This document shows positions 26,901-38,900 of a DNA stretch of 64,000 bases, piece by piece. Every line of letters begins with the position of its first letter. Positions within the stretch are counted from its first letter, which is position 1. The DNA lies in contig OX377206.1 in NCBI GenBank assembly GCA_947396885.1, forward strand, positions 8,129,050-8,193,049, written 5' to 3'. The DNA is from Heligmosomoides polygyrus polygyrus. Its lineage: Eukaryota > Nematoda > Chromadorea > Rhabditida > Heligmosomidae. Both the position numbers and the translations under genes were made by a program. The notes beneath the pieces are model-generated. The model ran no database searches. It saw only the letters and a list, made by a program, of their open reading frames with translations, and was not told the origin of the DNA.

Positions 26901-29900
26901 TTAGCTCCTCACGCTTCATCACATGCCGAGTTAGTTAGGAAGTGATCCTAAATGAATTGAAATGAAGTATCATACATCATTTATCTCCAGAATTCGACTT
27001 GCTAGGTGGATCGAGCTGATACTCGAAACAATCATCTAGGGTCACTTCCTAACCAAAAACCGCCTAGCAAGTCCAATTCTTGAGGCAAACGATGTGTGAT
27101 ACTCCATTTCAAATCGCCCAGGCTCACTTCCTAAGTAACTCGACAAGTGGTGAAGCGTGAGGATCTCACTACACACCGAATCACGTCTCTCGACGACCCA
27201 GTATAAACAGAACCTAGGAGGGTTACCCCTTTCACCCAGAGGCACTAAGAGACGCTCACGTTTATTCGTTTCGCGGACGACCGAATAGACACGGAATGAA
27301 TAGACATGAAAAAATCAAAAACAAAAAAAGATGACGGACGCATACCCGGCAAGGATCAGTGGCGGGCACGAAATGTGGCGCCTCGCACGCGCTTGCGATG
27401 GACAACTCGTCCGCGGCCGCCTTTCAAAATGGAGCGCATGGACACCGAAATGACAGCTTCAACAATAAGAAAGCTGCATCATTATGTTAATATGTATATG
27501 ATGTTTTATGTTACAAACCCGCACAAGAGAAAACAACAATTGAGTGAGGAAACACCTCGTCGTTAAGCTGAGAAATAAGGTCTCCTACAAGTGAATCACA
27601 AAAAAGGACTTTGAGAAAGATGAATGATGCTGTGGCAATTTGGGGTGAGATCGCAGCCAGTCTATACCCTTCCGACTGAGAAGATGAATATCAAATAGTC
27701 CGCCCATGCGACACCTTTCGAACGGTACGACTGGAAGATGGTCTCCCAGACACATATTACTATTAACCAGAAGATCGCTCCAGTGGCACTCAGCGTGACA
27801 TACTTCCGATTGGTATTGGTGGCCGGTGATTGCGGTCGAAGAAAGCCTCAACCAAAGAACCAGATTGTGTTCCAAAGCCACAAAAACGGTAGACCAAGCA
27901 CACCGACGGTGAAGTACTTTCGACAGAGGTCGACCTTGGCAGCATCGTTCATGTTTCTCAAGTCCATCGTAGGTCGGCCTTCAAGCTTAGGTAATTAAAC
28001 ATGTTTCCAATTTCGAATAATTTCATGGCTACATATGAAATATGTATATCAAACGATAGAGCTGGAGCTGCTGAGCTCAAATATATCCTTGGTTTTTCAT
28101 ATACTTGACTTTAGGCGAGTTATATCCAGAAGGCGCAAAAACTAACACCCAGTAGTCTATCTCAGTAGCGTCGAATATATTCGAATATATTCGAATTTTG
28201 GGGCACGTCGAATAGTCGAATAACGAATATATTCGAATTTTGGACCTTGTCGAATATTCGAATAACGAATATATTCGAATTTTTGGCCTTATCGAATATT
28301 CGAATAATGAATATATTCGAATTTTGGACCTCACCGAATATTCGAATAATGAATATTCGAATATTCGAATTTATTCGAATATTCATTCGAAATTATTCGA
28401 TTCGGTCCGAAGTATACCATCCAGCTGTTCGATCGAAAGCTTAAAATTCCTATCGGGAAAGGAGTACGGCAGGGAGACACGATTTCTCCCAAGCTATTCA
28501 CAGCGGCACTCTAGGATGCCATGAAGGACTTGAACTGGGACGATAAAGACTACCTTGTCGACGGTAAACGGATCAGCAACCTTCGCTTCGCCGACGATAT
28601 TGTTCTCATCTCTACCAGCACGGCAGAAGTCGAGGAAATGCTGAACGAGCTCAATGTGGCAGGTATGAAGATTGGATTGGACATGAATATGTCCAAAACG
28701 CAATTTATGGTCAACCAGTGGTGTGACACGGGACTCGTAAGGTTAAATGGAGTCGCTCTGCAACAGGTCGACTCCTACGTCTATCTGGGAAGAGAGCTGA
28801 ACATGGATAACGACCTCGCTCCTGAAATCGCCCGCAGGAGACGCGCAGCATGGGCAGCCTTCAGTTCGATTCGCGAAGTCACCGATCAGGTCAAGGATCC
28901 CGGCCTCAGGGCCTCGATATTCAACGCCTCTGTACTGCCTGCGATGTGCTACGCGACGGAAACCTGGCCCGACAACAAGACAATCGCCAGAGCGATGCAA
29001 ACTACGCATCGTGCACTGGAGAGATGTCTTCTAAGGACAAGCCTTCGTCAGCAATGGCAAGAAGGCCTACGAAGCACGGAGCTACGGGAGAAGTCGCAAT
29101 TAGCAGACCCGCTGCAGTACATGAAGAAGTCCAAACATCGCTGGGCCGGACACCTGCTTCGACGAAAGGACGATAGATGGAGTCTCCGTGTCACAGAATG
29201 GCTCCCGAGAGACCATAAGAGACCACTGGGACGACCGCCAACGCGATGGGCAGACTCATTCTCAAGATCTTTCAGAGAGCGGAGTCTGCCTCACTGGATG
29301 CAAGCAGCCAGAGATCGAGCGGTCTGGAAGAGTTGTGGTCCCCGCTGAGAAGACCTCCAGCCGACAAAGGACCATCAAAGTATCAAAGCAAGTAGTAAAA
29401 TAATTGACCGTAGTGAGCACCAGTTCTCTCAGCTACCTCTGACCCTGCGCCTCACGCCTGGCACTGGCCACAGCATATATAAATCAGCACCGTCCGTAGT
29501 GAGCACCAGTTCTCTCAGCTACCTCTGACCCTGCGCCTCACGCCTGGCACTGGCCACAGCATATATAAATCAGCACCGTCGGTAAACCGCAGTCCCAAAG
29601 TAGTAGTCAATGTTGGTGAATCCGAGATCTGATCAGAAGGAATGTGGGCGGCGAAACTGAACGGCACAGGAAGTGGGGGTGCGTTGCCGGAGGTGAAGGA
29701 AATGGTGATTCAAGGAAGACTGGCAGTGTAGATCATGGAGCTCATCTGGACAAAGTTCTGGTGGATCTGTTCATCAGCGGTAACTTCAGGTGCTTGTGTT
29801 CTATCACGCCTAATTAACAGACTCAACTTGCCTATAGCGTAGTAAAGACAGCGCCAGAGGAGTGTTTCAGAGTAGCTTGTGCAGAAGCATTTAACCCAAA

Positions 29901-32900
29901 AGTTCGCACAGATTTTTCGGGTCATTGGGAAGGATGTTGCGTTTCGCTTCTCAATAAAGACGTATTCTATCTTTCATTTACGCAGAATTGTTGCCACTAC
30001 CTGGAAGAATAACTTACAGAAGTGGACCATTGTCGACTACAGTCCTTCGTCCATTTACTTTACCTTTTTTCATTCCGCGGGGTCATACAAGGCATCCACC
30101 GAGTGGGGGCAGACACCATATTGTGGAAGTATGTATAGGAAGAAGCACTTTGGAGAAAGAGATCAAAACGGCCTACAGGAAGGAAGACGAAGAGGGAGTC
30201 ACCTGGAACCATAGCAGCAGACTTGTTCGGAGGTGGAGATCACAAGGATATCTTGGACACACAGACCACTCTAGGGCAGGTCGTCTCTCGTCTCGCTTTC
30301 GAAGAGTACATAGCCTACCTTACCTCCGCACTAGGATTGCACTACAATCTGCTGTTTTTTCTACTCTTCATCCCTGTCAAGCGCTAAATTGTTGGCTTTT
30401 TGCTTTAGGCGCACTTTGGTGCAGGGATAAATAAATCATAGCTAAGGAACTAACAGTGGAGTAATGCAGTTAACTATAGTATGAAGAATTTACCACTGCG
30501 CCGCATCCGCTGCTGGTGCGCGTGGAGCGCAGTCGGAGAAGGCGCTGGCTGTCGCCTCCACCCGATACCAGGTTCCTGGTTCGGATTTCCCGCTCAGGCC
30601 AACCAAGACTTCCATCCCTACTGGGTCAGTGAATTGGTACCGGACTTGTCTGGGAACGGTAAAGCACTGGCTTGTACATCGGCTAGCCACCGCAAGTCAT
30701 TGTATGGCCAAAAACGCATTCAACTCGACTCCCCGACACCCGTAAAGATAGAATGCGTGGCGCATCCCAAAGGGGATTGAATAACGCCGTCCTCTATCCT
30801 TATCCTTTATGAACCACTTGATGCATAGCAGGTAGTCCTACGCAATTTAAACGTTCTGTTACAGAAAACTGTTACAGAAAATCACTATAAAAACAAAACG
30901 TAGCACCAGTCAAGGAAAAATTGCTGAGATTGCGCACTGCTTAACTGCGTCAGAGTCTCATCTGCATGTGTTCCATGCTGGCCCAAATTTGAGCGACAAT
31001 ACTTTGACGCTACGAAAGCGTATTTCAAAATATCTTGTTCTGATGGACAACAGCATCAATATATAGAAGATGTTTCTCCAATAAAGGTTTCGCACAGGTA
31101 AAGTGCGACAGAGATTGCCTTCGGAGCCTTTTCGGACGTGATTTTGAACAGGTGGTGTATATGTGCTGTCCCTTTTCCGCATTTCGTATTCTGGTTACCG
31201 GACACTTTCGAGCTCCTTAGCTTCGTTTCCAGTTTCAGCATGAAAATCTCCACACATCGTTCGAGTAGCGATGGCTCGTCTGTCTTCAGTAGATCACTTC
31301 ATGTCAACAGCCAGCGGCCGCGTCGATATCGGCCAGTTAGCCGTGTTCGGTGTCTGTGACATCGACGGTTCCACCGTGCTCTTTCTCCGCTTTTTCGTCC
31401 TCTCTCGTTTTCCAGCAAGCCGCTAGATGTATTTGAGCACTATGGTGGTTTGGGGGGAGGGGGGGGGGGGCTACCTTATGAAAAGTGTCACAAACAAGTA
31501 AACAAAAAGAGACGATGGCACTCTGATGGTAAGGAAGACAAGCAAACAATGCTATGGCTCTGTTCTCTGATCTCCTCCGCGTCAGCGGCCTGTATTGGCC
31601 CTTCAAGAAAAGTAATGTTTTAGGCGAATATCGAAGTTTGCGATGCGATTTAATCTTTTGCCCGATTGGCGTTGGAGGTTATCAATGCGGAAAGTTACAA
31701 ATGAACAGATCTAGCGAGTGTTTTTAATAAAATAATTAACGGTATTATAAACCGATGTCACCTGCGTCATCTGCACTACCGTCGCTGCGCTAGGGCTCGA
31801 CGGGAATTGCTAACAATGAAAGGAATTCATGGTGAGCTTTTGCGATGCTATTTCGGCAGGATTAGGGAACTGTAGGAGGAGGAGCACACCCGCGGGCTTT
31901 TCAGTTCGAGTCCGAGTGCATTTTTGTACACAAAGTGTACAAAAATGGAACCGTCTAGACTTCGGTTTCTGATCTGAAGAACGCCATACTTCATGCATGG
32001 ACCAATGTTGAGCAAACTGTTATCGATAATCTAATTAGTAGTATGCCAAATAGAATTTTCTATATTGTTTACAACAAAGGTGGTGTAACGAAGTACTGAT
32101 CTTACCATGTCTATAGGTACGCTTGTGATTAATCAGGTTTTCTATGAAGCGAACTTATATTTTGCACGGTCTCCATTTGTTAAACATTCAATTAAAGTTC
32201 GTGGTATCCTGCACTGATGAGATAAACTGCTTAGATTTCTTCTATAGAAGTTTTCGATAGTGAAGAATACGATGGTAACATTAATGAGCCTCGGCAGCGG
32301 GTTCTTCGGGTGCTATGTAATGGACAAATCGCGGGGTGAACCTATAATTTTGCACCAAGGTGTATTATATGTTTGTGCCGCTCCACCACGTCTTCATCCC
32401 GTATTTCGCATCTATTGCCTAAATTTATCGTTGAGTTACACATGTGGGCGTGAACGTCATATTCCTTTCTTGTGGTGTGCCAGAGTGGCCCAGCGCGTAG
32501 TCTATCAACCAGAGTGCTCTGCGTCAGAGCTATTTTTTAAGGCTCTTTGTGTTCGTTAGGGTGTCCATGTGATATGCTCCCTTGTTTGTGACAAAAAATG
32601 TGACTTTTATCCGAAGATTTCCACAAAGCCAGAACGGATGATGGTACCCATTGGCCACTTTACCTGGATGGGGGCCACTACGTACATTGTGCGCCATTTT
32701 CGAAGCAGCATAGCATCCCCTTCCCCAGAAGCTATTCGGTTTTATCGCCTACGCACGTGGTTGCCTGGATCAACAAGGAAATGATTCCATGCTGACCTCT
32801 ACGGATTATATAGGGATCGCCATTATTCGGCATCGGCGGCTGCCGCGCCGCGACTTCGCGTGCGGCACATTGCGGCGTTTCGCCTGCTGCGCTGCGCGCT

Positions 32901-35900
32901 CTTTTCACAGCACTGCTGCTTCGAGACCGTTGAATCTGCCGCAATGAGAATAACTCCACTCAATAATTACACTCAATTGGTTCCAAGTAGGCTAACGCTC
33001 ATTCAAGAAAAGGAGAACGGGTGGTCACGGCACTTTGAGGTGACGCGTGTCAGCGGATGCAGCTTTGAACATTATGGATGTTTATTTCCTCCCTGAAACA
33101 AAGTTTGGGAAAAAGAATGACGAAATGTACTTCCACAGACTATTGTGAGGCGGTAACGGATGCGTATTCAGATTACTACACAGACAGCTAACCAAAAAAT
33201 CTGTGCTCTATGTTTTTCAGAGAAAGCTCGTACGAATTCACCGCCCTCAGAGCGATAGATGACTAAGTTTGCCTGGGTGGGTAGCGAAACTTGGATCAAA
33301 CTGAGGTATACGCGACTGCCGGCGCTTCTTTCTACATTGCTGCACGCGCCTTGATTCCAGGAATATTTGTTATGCTCTCGCCCCTTCGTAAAATCACTGT
33401 ACATATTATCTCCAAGTGTCACTGCGACCTGGTGTGTCCTTCTCTCATCAGTACAAATATGGGTATAGGTTTCTGGTGTGATTGTTGTAGTATTCGCTGA
33501 CGATTTCACGAGTATTCGACGGTTGCTCATGCTTAACAATTACGAACAACCCCTTCGAAAAGACGATTGGTTGATCATGGACCCAAAGTCGCTGATTATC
33601 TGAGCTGGACTACAGCTATTTTCCCAATACAATATACTGCTGGTTCGAGCGCTTATGGACTGAAATTTCGTACTTCAGTTATCGACCAGTTAGTTAGCCA
33701 GCAAGCAAGGGCGGTAGCCATCATTCTGACAACCGTGGTAGAGATGCGTAATGTTTTCGTGTAATCCACGCATTGTAATTTCCACCAATGTAGAGAGAGG
33801 TTTAGCCCAATGTTCAATTCACGGGTCAGAGTACTCGAGTTTCGGTGGATCGCGCGCACGAAACAGCTGAGTCATTGCACGGTGCGGTTGCGTCGCGGCA
33901 GCCGACGGTGTCAAATAATTGGGACCATTATATAGGCCGTGTGGGCGGAGCCTACTGGAAGAGACGAGAGGGCAGAGGTATGCCAGAGAACTGGCCCTTA
34001 GTACGATCAATTATTTTGTTAAAGTGAAACAATAACTTTATTCGAGTAGAATTCCTTTCATTGGCATACTACACTGCCAAATGGAGAAAAATGAAAACCT
34101 GGGCGAAAGCCTTGTATTTTACTTTTAAAAATTCATGTTAAACCATGAGGTCGTTATTGATTTTGCTAGTTCCAGTTGAGCTTCATTTATAATGTTACCG
34201 GAATCTTGCTACTGCTGTTCGATCTTTGTTCGTTGGCTTTATTAGGTATCCATTATGGAATCACACAAGGTGATTGTGTAATAAATAGTATTATTAAAAT
34301 AAATTGCAAAGAGAATCCACTAGTGGCGATACAGTTGCAGTGCTTGAACACCGGTAGGCTTGATCTAGTTGAATGACTACCGCTGCACTAGAAGAAGGAC
34401 AATTTTTTCGAGCAACGACAACGTATTTTTGTGTGATCTCTATTTTCCCCAATTGTAGGTGTGGAGGGTTAGCGAGAAAAATTCCACTCATAAGTAAATG
34501 TTGTTTCTCTTCAATAAAATAATCGACCGAGTGAGCACCAGTTCTCTCGGCTACCTCTGCCCCTGCGCCTCTTCGCGTAGGCACCGCCCACAGCCTATAT
34601 AAATCGGTAGAAAGGGGCCAACATCAGTCGAGTTCTTTCACTGCATGCACCGGATGTGCGTGGCAAGACTGAACGGAACGGTACGAGCAAACGGCGCCAT
34701 GTTGTCGGAAACGGCACATGCACTGACTCACGAAAGACCGGCAGTGTAGATAGTGGAGCTCATCTAGGCAAAGCGACAGGTGGATGTGTTCACCAGTGCC
34801 TCCAGTGCAGGTGTTCGGTGACGTCTAATTAAAAACGTTATCTGTTGCCCGTAGCGGTGCAAGGACAACGGCAGATGAGGCTACCAGGGTAGGTTGTGAA
34901 GAAGCTTTGTGCTCCACGGGAGAGGAAACGGATAATAGATGGCGGCACTCGGTCCCATCTAGGGTCCGCTGTGCACTCTACCTCTACAGGAGGAAGAAAG
35001 GGTTGGCTATATTGCCGAAGTGGGAGCATGTAGCGATTCAGAAGGGCTGGCGGTGTAGTGTTGCTCTCAAGAATATTGGTAGATGAAGGAAAGGCCATCA
35101 ACACTGGTCTAGCTATACCCACGTTAGATGACGTTCAACTATTTGTTTCAACTATTGCTTATAGTGATATATGCTACTTTCTACGCTAAATAAAGCAGAT
35201 TTTTTTTCTAAAATGGTAAATGAACAAAGAATAAAAATCTCAAATTGCAGGAACTTCACAGCTAGTCTTTTGCAGGTACGATGTTCGGTAGATGGACGGA
35301 GAACCGCTAGCACGTTCATTTCTTTTTGGCACTAGAATCATCGGTTTGCCGGAATGTCCATTTTGCCTTTATACAACGCGATTGGGCCCAGAAGGTATGG
35401 TGTTATCTTTTTGTGATCATCGAGCAAGCATTTTTACTGATTTTTACTCTTTTTACACAAAAACCAGGGTGTGAGGGAAGACATTTTGGAAAATCGTGTA
35501 AGACGAACAACTACATGCGTAGTCATTATTTGCATATCATCATATTCCCCGGAGCTAGTATTAAGGGCACTGTCATTTTGACCTTTCTGTGATCGCTCAG
35601 CTTCGAGAAAATTTTCATCAAATGAAGCGGCGGCTGAATACCCAGCCTAGCGGTGCGGGCTGCAGAGCTACTCATACGATCTCAACGCTTTTATCACGCC
35701 AGATATTGCCGTTATGAATAATACTGCTCCAGCATAATTTACAGTGTAGGCAAATAATGTTTGAAACTGTACAAAGTTTGGTTTATTTCAAGCCTTTTAA
35801 TAAAACCAAGCTTTAATTGCAGGCCTTATGTGCTACTCTGTAAAAGCCTTTTGATGTTTTGACAGTAGAAGTTGTGAACTTTGTTCATATTTCTATTTAT

Positions 35901-38900
35901 TCTCGTCCCTTGAATATTTCCTCTCCTTTCTTCTGGAATACTTTGATCGCTTCATCTTCTTCTTCAGCGTTTGTCCCGCTTAGTCACCGGGTCCGCTTTC
36001 CTGGAACGTTGGCGCCACCTTTTCCAGATGAAAAGCAGGCGACAGGCCATTGTGACAGGCCGGCGTACGAACAGCCCATGTCACGTCATATGGTTGAATT
36101 CCTCGATCGCTAACAGTTCTGTTCCGAAGTTGTTGTTTGTGTGGCTTCGGAAGGCACTGATCAAACATCGCTCTAACCTCAGCTAAGATTACGCACATCC
36201 GTACCAAAATGTTTTTTTTTACGTTGTGAGTTTGTATAGACTACGGGTCGAGCCTTAGCGCAGAGTGCTAATGCTCTCACTCAAAGAATCACTGGTTCTG
36301 TTCATTTTAAATTCTCTGCATTGGTATTTTCCAACACCAATCCGGCAGAAGGTTAAATCGCATCGAAAAGTTCGGCATTTGTTTAAAAATTGCTTTCGTT
36401 AAAGGAACAATAGAGCAGCAGATGGAAGGCAATTTTTAAAGCAAATGACAAAGTTTCGCTTTGGCTTCCATTTCTGTCCGATTGGCCGTGAAGAATACCA
36501 TTGAGAAAAAAATACAAGTTATTTGGAAAAATTATTATTTCTAACTAATAAAATAATTCATTGGTCCAAGGACCAATGTCACCTGCATACCTCTGCCCCA
36601 CTGCTTCTCTGCGATTTGACTGCGACCACAGGCTATATAAACCCACAGTGGAGACGACGTTGGTGTGAATGTGATGGCTTTCCTGGAGTCTTGAGTGGAA
36701 TATAGGAGATGAGGAGGAGGGGACGCCCGAGTTGTTCATGGCGCTGGATGAGCCGAAGGATATCCTCTTCAGCTCTGGCCCTGTAGGCCTCATCACATAA
36801 GGGACAGTGTCGTTTTTGCCACAAACGAAGTAACAAGTGATCTGCGTGCCTTAGGTCCCGTTTATACTTCGACGCCGAGCGACGCGACGCCACCTATTGT
36901 AGGCACATTGATCGAGTGACGCGGTCGATCAATCTCGTCACTATACATGCCATCGCGCCGCTCGGCGTCGGAAGTATAAACGAGGCCTTAGGCCTATGTT
37001 ATGTTTCGCCGACAACAGCGTCGCCCAAGTATAAGATAGGCCTTAGGCCACTTTATACTTTCGACGGCGAACGACGCGAAGGCATGTAAAGTGGCCAAAG
37101 TAATCGATACCGTCGCTCAATCAATGTGACCACCATATGTGGCGTCGCGTCGCTCGGCGTCGAAGTACAAACGGGGCCTTAGGCCTTTATTATACCCTCG
37201 CTTCAGTTTTTTTTCCTACAATGTTTTCATGACCTACGTCATCAATGTTTTATTGAAGGAATTAAGCCTTCCGGGAGAATGGACATTCCGGACTTCTCCA
37301 TTCTTTCTGGTTGCATACGACGCTGAAGTGTCTTTCCAAATATACATATTTCATGAATGTTTTAGCGTTTGTCAAGAACTGGGGCAACAGAAGAGGTCAC
37401 AAAATTCGATGCTCGTCGTTAATATGGCCAACATATAGGGAGGAGAATGATGCATCAAAGCAATCTGCACGCTCGTCGAGTGGGCATGCCATCCACAGGC
37501 CCTCTCTTTGGTTGGCGTGTGTTCAATCGGTGCTCTTATTGGTTGTGATTGACTGACGCGTTCAAGGCGTTCCCCCATGTTGGCCACACTAACGACTACT
37601 GCCCAAAATTCCTAATATGAGCTACATCTTCATTTTTTGCCGTTTTTTTGTTCTTCATTTTCATTCATTTGAGCAAGTTTTGCATACCCACTTTTTGGTC
37701 AACACTGGACATGTCTCTTTACAGAAATATCATAAATGTATTAGCAGCATGAGGAAAAAACTTAACTTAGCTATGGATTCCTAGGTCTTGAAGAAACAAC
37801 CGCAAACGACATCACGATGGCGATGGCTTCGAGAAAAAGTTCGACATTTCGTTGTCTGCGACCATTTCGCACGAGGTATTCTGTTGGCGATCCTCGTCAA
37901 CATTCTCAGCGTGGGCGTAGAGTATCACCAGCAGGTTGGTATGCTCGTTGTTTTACAACCTCGGCGCTCAACTGGGTACCATACCTGTGGCAATGGTATT
38001 GCATCATCCTGCCGTGAAATGTGATGTGGGTGTGCAAATACAGACACTGTGACAAGTTCACGCCACGAAATCCTAGCAGTGGAAGAACTAAACATAAGCC
38101 TGAAAAATCGGGACTAATTATCAATCATACTTGAATCGCTGACCTAAAAGGAAGAGCCATTGTCGAAATATAAAAATTAGGCGTCACCCATCTCCATCAT
38201 TTTGCCATAACCATGGTTCCTCATGAGCACGACACGAGAACTCCGGATTAACGTGTTAAAATGAACGGAAACCTTACTTTCAGCCGGAAATCCTTACCAC
38301 AATTCTGGAGTACTCCAATCTCTTCTTTACGGGTCTATTTGCATTTGAAATGTTTCTGAAGATTCTCGCTGACGGCTTATTCGGCTATTTATCCGATGGC
38401 TTCAACCTGTTTGACGGCGGAATTGTGGCGCTCAGGTTGGTTGATCAGCATTTTAGAAAATTTTTCGAGTATTTTTCGGTACATTCCGGGCAGGCAGCCA
38501 AGTGCCCAGCGAATAAGCGCTGGGGCAGAAGGAAGAGAGAGTGTGGCGGCAGAGGCTTCATCGATACCGCTTCCGAATTGGCATCACACCACATCACATG
38601 GGCGCCTTGCACCTGCCTGCTTTCCTGCTGGCTCTGATTGGCTAGTGCCGCATAGCACGGAGGCACATGATCTGCCGGGGCAGACATAACTCCAACGCCG
38701 CGCGAACCCCCCTGGCGTCGCGCACGGTGCGCGACGAAATTGGACTTCCGACATCTACAAACGCTTCCTTCCGCATTTGCTTTATTTCAACGTTTCTTGG
38801 AGATTGTATATGAAGGTGGTTTCAATAGGACGATCAGCGACAGTTTATACAGGAATGCTGGTCATGTGGTTGGTTTCTAGCGTCATATTTGCCATCTACA

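Larger units (their letters stand above)
25575..28414. mobile_element. 2.84-kb insertion with TTCGAATA arrays at both ends
   Basis: The RTE frame is split exactly here. TACCATCCAG is duplicated at 25565-25574 and 28415-28424. Both ends carry the same AT-rich array in the same orientation, about 60-base units around AATGAATATATTCGAATTTT. Each array ends GAAATTATTCGATTCG followed by TCCGAAGTA. The interior holds unrelated sequence, a palindromic MITE and the pen-2 copy. It may be one composite element or successive insertions; no transposase was found. Confidence 0.65.
24964..29396 (+). mobile_element. RTE-clade non-LTR retrotransposon, 5'-truncated and interrupted
   Basis: Flanked by AAAATAATTG at 24954-24963 and 29397-29406. 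The reverse transcriptase reads [20 protein letters not shown] and [20 protein letters not shown], then continues past an in-frame stop into [13 protein letters not shown]. After a 2.8-kb insertion it resumes at 28425 with [19 protein letters not shown], another in-frame stop, and [12 protein letters not shown], the catalytic FADD box. The C-terminal block [20 protein letters not shown] ends at 29348. The endonuclease is missing. Stops, truncation and insertion show it is dead. Confidence 0.9.
21606..37784. other. 16.2-kb intron between domain I-II linker exons
   Basis: The largest intron in the window. It contains the assembly gap, the nested foldback/RTE/pen-2 insertion, a SINE, several MITEs and long unassigned stretches. 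Exons 16 and 17 meet in phase 0, so no extra exon is required, although small cassette exons cannot be excluded. Confidence 0.8.

Noticed and set aside
29988..30434. 148-residue protein
   Set aside because: No domain, no splice signals, and the DNA is related to a repeat elsewhere in the intron.
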